DNA from: Burkholderiaceae bacterium
GTDB taxonomy: Bacteria > Pseudomonadota > Gammaproteobacteria > Burkholderiales > Burkholderiaceae_A
Reading direction: 5' to 3'
Assembly: GCA_004214155.1 (NCBI GenBank)
Contig: SGYQ01000001.1
Location: 124,001 to 188,000 of the forward strand
Length of the DNA stretch: 64,000 bases
Below, piece after piece: positions 21,094 to 29,902 of this stretch. Positions within the stretch are counted from its first letter, which is position 1. Every line of letters begins with the position of its first letter. A program made the translations under genes and the position numbers. The notes beneath the pieces are model-generated. The model saw only the letters and a program-made list of their open reading frames with translations, made no database searches and had not been told where the DNA came from.

Positions 21094-21112
21094 AAAAAAA
21101 AAAAAAAAAAAA
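21094..21112. repeat. 19-A homopolymer upstream of the SRP RNA gene
   Basis: Nineteen consecutive A residues, the longest homopolymer in the window. It lies about 12 bp before a possible -10 (TAAACT, 21125-21130) of the SRP RNA gene, where a curved A tract could act as an UP-like element. Length in the assembly may be unreliable. Confidence 0.8.
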
Positions 21113-21135
21113 GAAATCAGTTGGTAAACTTATGT

Positions 21136-21228
21136 AGCGGGCTTATTGCATTACTTAAAATGTCAATCTGGTCAGGTCGGAAACGGAGCAGCCAAGGCAA
21201 TTGATGGTAAGTGTAAGTGTAGCCCGCA
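21136..21228 (+). ncRNA. ffs: small signal recognition particle RNA (4.5S)
   Basis: The conserved Ffh-binding hairpin reads GGTCAGGTC then GGAAACG then GAGCAGCCAAGG, matching the 4.5S consensus with a GAAA tetraloop in place of GGAA. The outer helix is formed by GCGGGCT (21137-21143) and AGCCCGC (21221-21227). The total of about 93 nt fits a bacterial small SRP RNA. The 3' end lies only 24 bp before the proposed dnaX start. Confidence 0.92.
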
Positions 21229-21237
21229 CAGTTAATC

Positions 21238-21254
21238 AAAGGAGAGCAAAAATT
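21238..21254 (+). promoter_or_regulatory. Shine-Dalgarno and ATT start of dnaX
   Basis: AAAGGAG (21238-21244), a 7-nt spacer, then ATT (21252-21254) in the DnaX frame. No ATG, GTG or TTG occurs in frame between the SRP RNA end and this codon. ATT initiation is known from infC, where IF3 discriminates against it. Confidence 0.6.
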
Positions 21255-22874
21255 TCATATACGGCGTTAGCTCGTTCATTGCGCCCGAACAAGTTTGCAT
21301 CGGTCGTTGGCCAAGAATTAGTTGTAAGGGCTTTAACTTACTCAGTAAGGTTGGGAAATATGCACCATGCGTATTTGTTAACCGGAGGAAGGGGTGTCGG
21401 AAAAACAACCTTGGCGAGGTTGATAGCGAAAGCTTTGAATTGCGAACGTCCTGAAAATGGGGATTGCTGTGGCACATGTAACAGTTGCAAAAACATTGAG
21501 GAAGGGTCTTTTTTAGATGTAATTGAGCTTGATGCTGCTTCAAATAGGGGAGTTGAAGAGATCCAGGCGTTCTTTGAGCAACTTCGTTATCCTCCATCAT
21601 TAGGAAAAATGAAAGTAATAATAATTGACGAAGTACACATGTTAAGTAGTCATGCTTTCAATTCGATGTTGAAGACGCTTGAGGAACCTCCGAATTACGT
21701 TGTTTTCGTCTTAGCAACCACGGAACTCAATAAGGTGCCATTAACGGTGGTATCGCGGTGTGTAAAATTTAGTTTGCAAAACATCTCCACCAGTAAAGTT
21801 CACGACTATTTAGTTACCGTTTTTGAAAAAAAGGATATCAAGTTTGATGATGATGCGCTTGAGCCAATAGCCTCTGCTGCTTCTGGAAGCTTGCGAGATG
21901 CACTATCTATTTCTGAACAAGTAATTGCCGTATCAGGGGATAAGTCTATCGCACTGTCCACAGTTTTTGAGATTTTGGGTTTGATATCGAGCGAAACTTT
22001 AGAAAGTCTAGTTGCGGCTATTGCTAAAAACGATGTAGCGGAAGCTTTAAAAATCTCAAACGAAGCTCTGAGCAAAGGAGCATCTGCTGAAACAATTCTT
22101 GATCAACTAGCGACTGTTTTCCATAAAATTTGCCAAACAAAAATTTTAAATTCTGTTGGAGAGGGAGAAGCAGGGAATGTTGTAATAGCAGACGAAATGC
22201 CTGTGACAGAAACGGACGCTAATCTGTTTTATCAGATATGTATACTAGGAAAGAGGGATCTGCATTTAGCTCCAAATGAGTTAGTCGGATTACAAATGAC
22301 TATTCTTCGCATACTAGCCTTTCTCCCTGAAAGACCTTTTTTTCAAAAAAAAAAATCGATAGAGACAAATTCTCGTGACCATGTTATCTCAGGCGAAGGG
22401 GATGTTGATATGACTGAGAGCTCTGCGTCGGACGGTGAAAAGTGCATTTCTGTTGATGTGGGTAGTTCTTTGGGAATGCTATTCAGGAAAGTAGACACCA
22501 CCACATGGCCTCATTTTGTAAAAAGATTAGGGGGTAATGGACTAGTAAAGCAGTTTTTATCGCAATCAGAATTAGTGAGCATTAGCTATGCAAAATCTAG
22601 TTCTGTATGCCTTATAAAAATTGACTCTTCATTTCTCATGGATTCGGATTTAGTGAAAAAAGTGAATTTTTATGTTTCAGATAAAATAGGTGAAGCAGTC
22701 GAATTCAAAACAAAGTTTTTTGATGAAGTCGAGTCATCTCTTTTAATGATTGAAAAAGATGAAAAGGAAAAATCAATTAATGAAGCCTATGCAAAAATTT
22801 CTAAATCCGAGGTGGTTAACGCTTTCATCAAGCGATTTGATGGAAAGGTATTAAGAGAATCGATAAAAAATTGA
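21252..22874 (+). CDS. dnaX: DNA polymerase III tau (and probably gamma) subunit DnaX; ATT start proposed
   Basis: DnaX is the clamp-loader ATPase. Visible motifs are GGRGVGKTT (Walker A), a zinc site in CERPENGDCCGTCNSC, IIDEVHMLS (Walker B) and the sensor ATTELNKVP. Domain III ends at LRILAFLPERP. The family N-terminus (MSYQVLARKWRP in E. coli) aligns with ISYTALARSLRP here, whose first codon is ATT, with AAAGGAG seven bases upstream. The ORF-track TTG/ATG starts lie within the SRP RNA. An A11 tract at 22345-22355, just after domain III, is a likely slippage site for making gamma. The C-terminal tau part is short (about 170 residues) and diverged. ybaB and recR follow. Confidence 0.93.
   Translation: MSYTALARSLRPNKFASVVGQELVVRALTYSVRLGNMHHAYLLTGGRGVGKTTLARLIAKALNCERPENGDCCGTCNSCKNIEEGSFLDVIELDAASNRGVEEIQAFFEQLRYPPSLGKMKVIIIDEVHMLSSHAFNSMLKTLEEPPNYVVFVLATTELNKVPLTVVSRCVKFSLQNISTSKVHDYLVTVFEKKDIKFDDDALEPIASAASGSLRDALSISEQVIAVSGDKSIALSTVFEILGLISSETLESLVAAIAKNDVAEALKISNEALSKGASAETILDQLATVFHKICQTKILNSVGEGEAGNVVIADEMPVTETDANLFYQICILGKRDLHLAPNELVGLQMTILRILAFLPERPFFQKKKSIETNSRDHVISGEGDVDMTESSASDGEKCISVDVGSSLGMLFRKVDTTTWPHFVKRLGGNGLVKQFLSQSELVSISYAKSSSVCLIKIDSSFLMDSDLVKKVNFYVSDKIGEAVEFKTKFFDEVESSLLMIEKDEKEKSINEAYAKISKSEVVNAFIKRFDGKVLRESIKN
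22345..22355 (+). promoter_or_regulatory. A11 slippage site within dnaX
   Basis: Eleven A residues read in frame as CAA-AAA-AAA-AAA. With one A more, the frame meets TGA after seven codons; with one A fewer it meets TAG after two. Either product would be a gamma-like protein ending at the domain III boundary. Confidence 0.6.
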
Positions 22875-22892
22875 ATAATAAAGGAGATTATT

Positions 22893-23216
22893 TTGATAAA
22901 GGGTAAATTAGGAAATATGATGAAGCAGGCTCAAAAAATGCAGCAAGATTTAAAAAGAGTACAAGATGAGCTTGCTACGTTAGAGGTAGTTGGGGAAGCG
23001 TCAGGAGGAAAAGTTAAGGTTACTTTGACGTGTAACAATAGAATGGAAAAAGTTTGGATTGACCCCTCCATGTTTACGGGACAAGAAGAGGATCTGGAGC
23101 TTTTGCAAGACCTGTTAAGGCTCGCAATAAACGATGGTATCCAGAAAGCAAAGCAGTTATCTGATAGTAGAATGGAATCGGTCACTTCTGGCATTTCGCT
23201 TCCCCCTGGTTTTTAG
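22893..23216 (+). CDS. ybaB: nucleoid-associated protein, YbaB/EbfC family
   Basis: This small dimeric DNA-binding protein of 107 residues has the family helix (MMKQAQKMQQDLKRVQDEL), the G-G-K-V-K-V strand and the C-terminal helical part. The start is TTG with AAAGGAG eight bases upstream. It lies between dnaX and recR, the near-universal dnaX-ybaB-recR order. Confidence 0.95.
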   Translation: MIKGKLGNMMKQAQKMQQDLKRVQDELATLEVVGEASGGKVKVTLTCNNRMEKVWIDPSMFTGQEEDLELLQDLLRLAINDGIQKAKQLSDSRMESVTSGISLPPGF

Positions 23217-23228
23217 GCTTAACCGATT

Positions 23229-23852
23229 ATGAGTAGTCGTGATAATCACCGGGATAGTTTCAAAGAGTTAGTAGAAGCTTTAGCGGAATTACCTGGTGTA
23301 GGTCCAAAAACTGCGCAACGATACGCTTTTTATTTGTTACATGTAGATAGGCAGATTGCTCAGGACTTATCAGATTCAATCATTAAGGCCTTAGTAAAAA
23401 TTAGCAATTGTCAGAAATGTAATACCCTGTGTGAGGGTGAGGTGTGCAAAATTTGTACTGACGGTAATCGGGATCCCACTAAATTATGTATAGTTGAGTC
23501 CCCTTCCGATTTGTTAGCCGTGGAACAATCTCACGCATTTAACGGTTTGTATTTCGTTTTGATGGGAAAAGTTTCTTTTATCGATGGGGTCGGTCCAAAA
23601 GATTTAGGCTTTGAACGACTTTTCTTTAGAGCAGAGGAAGAAGAGGTCAAGGAAATTATTATTGCGACAAACTTTACGGCTGAGGGCGAGGCGACCGCTC
23701 AGGCTATCGAGTATCTTTTTAAACAACATTTGAAGACAAAGAAAAAAAAGCTCGCTCGTTTAGCCCGAGGCGTTCCGCATGGGGCGGAACTTGAATACAC
23801 CGATCTTGGAACAATTGCGCAGGCTTTTAGAGAGAGAAAGCGGGAAGGTTAA
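23229..23852 (+). CDS. recR: recombination protein RecR
   Basis: RecR forms a ring clamp that acts with RecO/RecF in gap repair. Helix-hairpin-helix ELPGVGPKTAQRYAFYLL near 16, a four-cysteine zinc site CQKCNTLCEGEVCKIC near 60, and a Toprim domain (CIVESPSDLLAVEQ near 85; EGEATAQAIEYL near 155) are in the normal order. 207 residues. A MAPEG gene starts right after its stop. Confidence 0.96.
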   Translation: MSSRDNHRDSFKELVEALAELPGVGPKTAQRYAFYLLHVDRQIAQDLSDSIIKALVKISNCQKCNTLCEGEVCKICTDGNRDPTKLCIVESPSDLLAVEQSHAFNGLYFVLMGKVSFIDGVGPKDLGFERLFFRAEEEEVKEIIIATNFTAEGEATAQAIEYLFKQHLKTKKKKLARLARGVPHGAELEYTDLGTIAQAFRERKREG

Positions 23853-23855
23853 ATT

Positions 23856-24236
23856 ATGGATAAAATCTCATTTTGGTGTTTTTTTACAGCTGGAATCTTG
23901 CCTATCATTTGCGCGGGAATCTCAAAATCAAAAAAAAACTACGATAACGAAAATCCGAGGAAATGGCTCGCCATTCAAACTGGTTTTAGGGAGCGAGCAA
24001 ATTCAGCTCAGCAGAATAGTTGGGAATCATTTATCTGGTTCTCTGCCTCATTGACCCTTGCTTTAATTTTCTCTCTTGACAATATAGATTTTGTTAATCT
24101 TATGTCTGTGCTTTATATTTTCCTGAGGGTTTTTTACGTGTTATTTTACATTTTTGGTTTTTCAAACTTGAGGACGATTTCATGGCTTTGCGCCCATGGG
24201 TGTGTCTTCGGGATCTTGTTTTCTGCTCTTAGCTAA
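23856..24236 (+). CDS. MAPEG family membrane protein
   Basis: A 126-residue protein with four hydrophobic segments (near 5-22, 60-75, 80-105, 107-124). The MAPEG signature is recognisable as ERANSAQQNSWESF near 48-61. The family includes glutathione S-transferase-like and eicosanoid enzymes of eukaryotes; bacterial members mostly lack an assigned substrate. It begins 3 bp after recR and is probably cotranscribed. Confidence 0.75.
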   Translation: MDKISFWCFFTAGILPIICAGISKSKKNYDNENPRKWLAIQTGFRERANSAQQNSWESFIWFSASLTLALIFSLDNIDFVNLMSVLYIFLRVFYVLFYIFGFSNLRTISWLCAHGCVFGILFSALS

Positions 24237-24271
24237 ATAGCAGTGAATGTTGGAAATTAGACGGAGATGAT

Positions 24272-25459
24272 TTGTTGGATATAGATAAGCTACTCGATTT
24301 TTCAGGAAAAGGTTTTAAGAAGGCGGCGCTAATATTAGAGGACGGTATGCGATTCAACGGCAATTCAATTGGCGTGAATGGAGTTGCGATCGGAGAGGTA
24401 GTTTTTAACACCTCAATTACTGGGTACCAAGAAATATTAAGTGATCCAAGTTACTGTAATCAGTTAGTAACGCTGACCTACCCGCATATTGGAAACGTCG
24501 GATGCAATTCTGTGGACATGGAATCTTATAAAACTCACCTATCGGGATTAATAATTAAGCAGATATCCACGGCATATCATAACCATAGAGCGGAGGAGTC
24601 ATTACAAAATTTTCTTAAAAGAAACAGGATCGTAGGGATTGAAAACATTGATACAAGGAAACTGACCTTGCATCTGAGGAAAAATGGAGCAAAGAATGGA
24701 ATCATTGTTGTTGAATCTGCTGACATTGATTTTGAGTCACAAGATGTAGAGAAGTTTGCTCAGGAGCGTTTAAGTTCCTTTCCTGGCATAACTGGAAAAA
24801 GCCTAATCGAGCATGTGTCTGGACTGAAAGAGGAAGATTGTTTCCAGGAGTTTGTTCCGAATCTTATGAGAAAAAAAAAGGAATTTGTCGTGCTTGTTTA
24901 CGACCTAGGAGTTAAACGAAATATAGTTAAGACCCTAACAGGATTGGGTTGCAGCGTGAAAATTGTCGGTTCGGGCACGAAATTTGCCGATATTAAAAGC
25001 CTAGGAGCTTCCGGAATTGTTTTTTCAAATGGGCCCGGAGACCCAGAGCCATGCACTGAGGCAATAAAGTTTGCAAAATTGGCAATACAGGACAGAATGC
25101 CCTGTCTCGGGATTTGCTTAGGGCATCAAATCATCTCTTTAGCCCTAGGAGGAAAAACAGTGAAAATGTCTGTAGGACATCATGGAGCAAATCACCCTGT
25201 AGTAAACTTGAAGACTGGCAAGATATTTATCACATCTCAGAATCACGGCTTTGCTGTTGATGAACAGCAGTTCGAAGAAATAGCGGAAATAACACATCGC
25301 TCTCTATTTGATGGAACCATTCAGGGTTATCGGCTCAAAAAGTTTCCAGTTAGTGCTTTTCAAGGTCACCCCGAGGGTTGTCCTGGCCCGCAGGATATTG
25401 AGGAAATTTTTGAAGATTTTTTGACTTCAATTGTGAATAAGGTAGAGGGTTCAAAGTGA
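24272..25459 (+). CDS. carA: carbamoyl-phosphate synthase small subunit
   Basis: CarA supplies ammonia from glutamine for carbamoyl phosphate, feeding arginine and pyrimidines. The N-terminal CarA domain (ALILEDGMRFNG) is followed by a class I glutamine amidotransferase with the nucleophile in CLGICLGHQ near 280 and the His/Glu pair in AFQGHPEG near 365. The start is TTG at 24272 with GGAG upstream; an adjacent TTG is an equal candidate. 395 residues. carB follows after 30 bp. Confidence 0.96.
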   Translation: MLDIDKLLDFSGKGFKKAALILEDGMRFNGNSIGVNGVAIGEVVFNTSITGYQEILSDPSYCNQLVTLTYPHIGNVGCNSVDMESYKTHLSGLIIKQISTAYHNHRAEESLQNFLKRNRIVGIENIDTRKLTLHLRKNGAKNGIIVVESADIDFESQDVEKFAQERLSSFPGITGKSLIEHVSGLKEEDCFQEFVPNLMRKKKEFVVLVYDLGVKRNIVKTLTGLGCSVKIVGSGTKFADIKSLGASGIVFSNGPGDPEPCTEAIKFAKLAIQDRMPCLGICLGHQIISLALGGKTVKMSVGHHGANHPVVNLKTGKIFITSQNHGFAVDEQQFEEIAEITHRSLFDGTIQGYRLKKFPVSAFQGHPEGCPGPQDIEEIFEDFLTSIVNKVEGSK

Positions 25460-25489
25460 CCTGTTTACCAGTTTAAAGAAAGAGAGTTC

Positions 25490-28400
25490 ATGCCTCGGAG
25501 AGAAGACATAAAAAAAATTTTGATTGTTGGCGCCGGACCGATTGTCATCGGGCAGGCTTGCGAGTTTGATTATTCTGGTGTTCAAGCTTGTAAAGCACTC
25601 AAGGAAGAGGGTTATAAAGTTGTTCTCGTAAACAGTAATCCTGCTACGATCATGACAGACCCAGATATGGCAGATTCAGTTTATATCGAGCCATTGAATA
25701 CCATGGTGTTAAATCAAATATTCGAGTGCGAGAAACCGGACGCGATGTTAGCAACCATGGGTGGTCAAACTGCATTGAATTTGGCGTTAAAACTTGCTGA
25801 GACTGGTTCTCTCAAAAAGCATGGCGTGGAATTAATTGGAGCGAAAAAAACTTCAATTGAGGTCGCTGAAGATAGAAGTCTGTTTAAAATAGCGATGAAT
25901 GAGCTAGGACTTGAAACTGCTAAGTCCGGGCTAGCTCAATCACTAGAAGAGGCAGTAGAGGTCCGCGAGTCAATTGCAAAGGTGACCAATGGAACAGGTT
26001 TTCCGGTGATAATCCGTCCAAGTTTTACATTAGGTGGAACCGGAGGAGGGATTGCTTTCAACGCCCAAGAATTTGATTCCATTTGCAGGCATGGTCTCGA
26101 AGTTTCTCCAGCAAAACAGTTGTTGATCGAAGAATCATTAATCGGTTGGAAAGAATTTGAGATGGAGGTTGTCAGGGATAAAAATGATAATTGTATAATC
26201 GTTTGCTCCATAGAGAATCTTGATCCAATGGGAGTGCATACGGGTGATTCAATTACTGTTGCCCCTGCTCAGACGCTATCTGATAAAGAATTTCAAATAA
26301 TGAGAAGTTCCTCTATAAACATATTGCGCAAAGTTGGGGTAGACACTGGCGGTTCAAATGTGCAATTTGCCGTAAACCCGTTTGATGGAAGAATGGTAGT
26401 GGTTGAAATGAATCCAAGAGTATCCAGATCATCAGCGCTAGCATCTAAAGCCACTGGTTTTCCAATTGCAAAAGTTGCCGCAAAGTTAGCTGTGGGATAT
26501 TGTTTAGACGAGCTTGCAAATGAGGTTACGGGCGGAAATATTCCGGCCTCATTTGAGCCGACTATCGATTACGTCGTTACAAAAATCCCGAGGTTTGCAT
26601 TTGAAAAATTTCCATTAGCGGAAGATAAATTGACAACACAAATGAAATCAGTCGGGGAAGTAATGGCGATAGGAAGGACTTTTCAAGAATCATTTCAAAA
26701 AGCTTTACGTGGATTGGAGACTGGCATAAATGGCTTAGAAGAATTAGGCCTGCACCAGGACGATTTAAAAAACCAATTAACACAACCTAGTTCAACTCGT
26801 ATTCTTGCTGTGGGAAATGCTTTCAGGGAAAACGTTACGGTCGAAGAAGTATATGTCGCGACAAAGATCGATAAATGGTTTTTAAATCAAATAAGGGAAC
26901 TGATTTATATTGAGCAAAATTTAAAAAAATTGGTCATACCCGATATTGATAGATCTATTATGACTGCGCTTAAGCAAAGGGGCTTCTCCGATAGTCGACT
27001 GGCAAACCTTCTTGATGTTTCCGAAGCACAAGTTCGTAAAGTAAGGCATTCACTTGAGGTAAGGCCTGTATTTAAAAGAGTTGACACTTGCGCCGGGGAA
27101 TTTGATTCGACAACCTCATACTTCTATTCAACATATGAAGAAGAGGATGAGTCGCATCCCAGTAAAAATAAAAAAGTACTAATTTTAGGCGGAGGACCAA
27201 ATAGGATTGGTCAGGGCATTGAGTTCGATTATTGTTGTGTTCATGCGGTTTTTGCGCTCAAGGCACTCGGGTTTGAAACGATCATGGTGAATTGTAACCC
27301 CGAGACGGTTTCGACGGATTACGATACTTCTGATAGGCTTTATTTTGAATCTTTAACTTTGGAAGATGTTCTTGAAATAATTCATAGAGAAAAGCCGCTT
27401 GGGGTAATTGTGCAATTCGGAGGCCAAACTCCGCTAAAGTTAGCTAAGGATTTAGAGGCCTCTGGAGTAAATATTCTGGGCACTAAACCAGAGTTTATCG
27501 ACTTAGCGGAAGATAGAGAACGTTTTCAGAAGCTTCTAAAAAAGCTAGATCTGTTGCAGCCCCCTAATAGAATTGCGAGAACAGAGGAAGAAGCGACAAT
27601 GTTTGCTAGGGAACTTGGTTTTCCTCTCCTAGTTCGTCCAAGCTATGTATTAGGAGGAAGGGCGATGGAAATTGTTCAGGATGAAAAAGACCTTAAACAG
27701 TATTTTTTAGAGGCCGTGAAGGTTTCAAATGAATCGCCAGTCCTTCTGGATTGTTTTTTAAATGATGCTATCGAAGTGGATGTAGATTGTCTGTTTGACG
27801 GAAAAGATTTATTTATTGGAGGAATTATGGAGCATATTGAGCGAGCCGGGGTCCATTCGGGCGACTCAGCGTGTTGCATTCCTCCATTTTCCCTGGATAA
27901 AAAGATCATTGCTCAAATTGAGCATCAAACCGCTATATTGGCACAGGCTCTTCAAGTTAAAGGTCTTATGAATATTCAGTTTGCTGTGCAAAACGGAGAT
28001 TTATATGTTCTAGAAGTTAACCCTCGAGCCTCAAGGACAATTCCTTTTGTATCCAAAGCAATTGGAATGCCGTTAGCAAAGTTAGCTACTAAAATCATGT
28101 TGGGCGTATCCTTGGATGCGCAAAATGTATCTGAAAATCGAGAATCTAAGTACTATGCCGTAAAGGAGGCTGTATTTCCATTTTCCAAATTTATCGGAGT
28201 GGATACTATTTTAGGTCCAGAAATGAAATCAACTGGGGAAGTCATGGGAATTGGGAAAACATTTAGCGAAGCTTTTATAAAATCACAGTTAGCGGCAGGT
28301 ATTGATTTTCCAACAAAAATACCGGGAAAGCTCGCATTCATCAGTGTTCGTGATCATGACAAACCTGCCGCAGTAGATCTAGCCAGAAAACTTCAGATGT

Positions 28401-28720
28401 TGGGGTTTGAGCTGGTTGCTACAAAAGGAACTGCTGAATATATCGGAAAAAGAGGTATTAAGGTTGAAACGGTAAAAAAGGTAACCGAAGGACGGCCTCA
28501 TATAGTTGATAGGATAAAAAACGGACAAATTTCTTTCATCTTAAATACTGTGGAGGAAAGAAAGAGCGCGATAAAAGATTCGAGATCGATTCGTACCAGT
28601 GCTTTGAGTGAGAGTGTAACCACTTACACAACTCTTGCAGGCGCTAAAGCTGCAGTTGATGGGTTATCTTCGCTTGCGGCATCCAAGGTTGAAGTTTATG
28701 ATTTAAAATCACTACACTGA
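25490..28720 (+). CDS. carB: carbamoyl-phosphate synthase large subunit
   Basis: CarB holds two homologous ATP-grasp synthetase halves plus an allosteric MGS-like domain. The first half has [17 protein letters not shown] near 14 and [12 protein letters not shown] near 173. The second has [17 protein letters not shown] near 565 and [12 protein letters not shown] near 715. The C-terminal MGS domain is near 940-1076. At 1076 residues it is intact. The first reverse-strand ORFs over it are shadows. Confidence 0.98.
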   Translation: MPRREDIKKILIVGAGPIVIGQACEFDYSGVQACKALKEEGYKVVLVNSNPATIMTDPDMADSVYIEPLNTMVLNQIFECEKPDAMLATMGGQTALNLALKLAETGSLKKHGVELIGAKKTSIEVAEDRSLFKIAMNELGLETAKSGLAQSLEEAVEVRESIAKVTNGTGFPVIIRPSFTLGGTGGGIAFNAQEFDSICRHGLEVSPAKQLLIEESLIGWKEFEMEVVRDKNDNCIIVCSIENLDPMGVHTGDSITVAPAQTLSDKEFQIMRSSSINILRKVGVDTGGSNVQFAVNPFDGRMVVVEMNPRVSRSSALASKATGFPIAKVAAKLAVGYCLDELANEVTGGNIPASFEPTIDYVVTKIPRFAFEKFPLAEDKLTTQMKSVGEVMAIGRTFQESFQKALRGLETGINGLEELGLHQDDLKNQLTQPSSTRILAVGNAFRENVTVEEVYVATKIDKWFLNQIRELIYIEQNLKKLVIPDIDRSIMTALKQRGFSDSRLANLLDVSEAQVRKVRHSLEVRPVFKRVDTCAGEFDSTTSYFYSTYEEEDESHPSKNKKVLILGGGPNRIGQGIEFDYCCVHAVFALKALGFETIMVNCNPETVSTDYDTSDRLYFESLTLEDVLEIIHREKPLGVIVQFGGQTPLKLAKDLEASGVNILGTKPEFIDLAEDRERFQKLLKKLDLLQPPNRIARTEEEATMFARELGFPLLVRPSYVLGGRAMEIVQDEKDLKQYFLEAVKVSNESPVLLDCFLNDAIEVDVDCLFDGKDLFIGGIMEHIERAGVHSGDSACCIPPFSLDKKIIAQIEHQTAILAQALQVKGLMNIQFAVQNGDLYVLEVNPRASRTIPFVSKAIGMPLAKLATKIMLGVSLDAQNVSENRESKYYAVKEAVFPFSKFIGVDTILGPEMKSTGEVMGIGKTFSEAFIKSQLAAGIDFPTKIPGKLAFISVRDHDKPAAVDLARKLQMLGFELVATKGTAEYIGKRGIKVETVKKVTEGRPHIVDRIKNGQISFILNTVEERKSAIKDSRSIRTSALSESVTTYTTLAGAKAAVDGLSSLAASKVEVYDLKSLH

Positions 28721-28727
28721 GAATAAG

Positions 28728-29207
28728 ATGAATAGAACGCCTTTAACTAGCAAAGGTTTTGACCGACTGAAGGAGGAGTTACAATTATTAAAGACTCATG
28801 AGAGGCCGGCAGTTATTCAGGCGATAGCCGAGGCTAGAGCACATGGTGATTTGTCCGAAAATGCTGAATATGATGCAGCTAAGGAAAAGCAATCTATGTT
28901 GGAGGGGCGGATACAGGATTTAGAAAACAAAATATCTACAGCTGAGATCATAAATCCAACTCAGTTGCAAAGGGATGGAAGAGTTGTTTTCGGTGTTATT
29001 GTAACCTTTATAGATTTGAATACTGATGAGCAGTTTAAATATCAGATTGTAGGGGAGGATGAGGCCAATATACGCGAAGGGAAAATCTCGTATGTTAGTC
29101 CAATTGCTCGGGCATTAATCGGGAAAACAGAGGACGATATTACGGAATTCGATATTCCATCAGGAAAAAGGGAAGTCCAAATTATAAAAGTAGAATACGA
29201 AGTGTAG
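28728..29207 (+). CDS. greA: transcription elongation factor GreA
   Basis: GreA rescues backtracked RNA polymerase. The N-terminal coiled coil with its acidic tip is clear (ARAHGDLSENAEYDAAKEKQ near 37-56), followed by the FKBP-like C-terminal domain (SYVSPIARALIGK). 159 residues. The gene starts 7 bp after carB; carB-greA linkage is common in beta- and gammaproteobacteria. Confidence 0.97.
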   Translation: MNRTPLTSKGFDRLKEELQLLKTHERPAVIQAIAEARAHGDLSENAEYDAAKEKQSMLEGRIQDLENKISTAEIINPTQLQRDGRVVFGVIVTFIDLNTDEQFKYQIVGEDEANIREGKISYVSPIARALIGKTEDDITEFDIPSGKREVQIIKVEYEV

Positions 29208-29219
29208 ATCACCAAAACA

Positions 29220-29831
29220 ATGGTGAAAAAAAAATGGTTAAATGAGTTTTTATCTGATAAGTACGTAAAAGATGCTAACCGTGAAGGGTTTCGGTCTAGA
29301 GCAGCCTTTAAGTTGTTGGAAATTGATGAGGAGTTTTGTCTGTTTAATAATTGTTCAAGCGTACTTGATCTTGGTTGTGCGCCCGGTAGCTGGTTGCAGG
29401 TCGCTAAAAGGAAGACGAAGTCAAAGAAGACCCTTATTGTAGGTGTTGATATACTTCATTTTCAATTGATTCAAGGGGTAACTCAAATTGAGGGTGATTT
29501 TCAAGATGAATCCGCCCGTAAGGAAATACTTGCAGCATTTAATGGCAGAAAAGTCGACTTAATTTTATCTGACATGGCTCCAAATCTATCTGGAATTAAA
29601 GTTGTTGACGGGGAAAACATCTTCAATTTGGTCAATCTTGTTCTAGATTTCAGCCTAGAGAACTTGCATAAAAATGGTTGTGTTGTGGTTAAAGCGTTTG
29701 AAACCGGCACTGGAAGCCGTGAATTTCGCAAAAAACTAAGTAAATACTTCGAAAAAGTATGGCTGAGAAAGCCGTTGGCTTCCAAAAAAGTGTCCGCTGA
29801 GCAATTTCTTGTCGCAAAAACACTAAAATAA
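29220..29831 (+). CDS. rlmE: 23S rRNA (uridine-2'-O-)-methyltransferase RlmE
   Basis: RlmE (FtsJ/RrmJ) methylates U2552 of 23S rRNA (E. coli numbering). The SAM motif VLDLGCAPGSW near 43, the catalytic SDMAPN near 120 and the final KPLASKKVSAEQFLVAK are visible. 203 residues. rlmE-ftsH adjacency is conserved. The yhbY gene often found beside rlmE is absent here. Confidence 0.96.
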   Translation: MVKKKWLNEFLSDKYVKDANREGFRSRAAFKLLEIDEEFCLFNNCSSVLDLGCAPGSWLQVAKRKTKSKKTLIVGVDILHFQLIQGVTQIEGDFQDESARKEILAAFNGRKVDLILSDMAPNLSGIKVVDGENIFNLVNLVLDFSLENLHKNGCVVVKAFETGTGSREFRKKLSKYFEKVWLRKPLASKKVSAEQFLVAKTLK

Positions 29832-29846
29832 TAGTGTATTTAAAAA

Positions 29847-29875
29847 CTTATTTGGAATATAGTTATCCAAATAAG
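29847..29875 (+). promoter_or_regulatory. inverted repeat in the ftsH leader
   Basis: A perfect 10-bp stem, CTTATTTGGA and TCCAAATAAG, encloses a 9-nt AT-rich loop. It ends 27 bp before the TTG of ftsH and is not followed by a T run, so it does not look like a classical terminator. It could be an operator, an mRNA hairpin regulating ftsH, or the 3' end of the rlmE message. Confidence 0.55.
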
Positions 29876-29902
29876 CAATACTAACAAATTCGAGGTTTTG
29901 AT

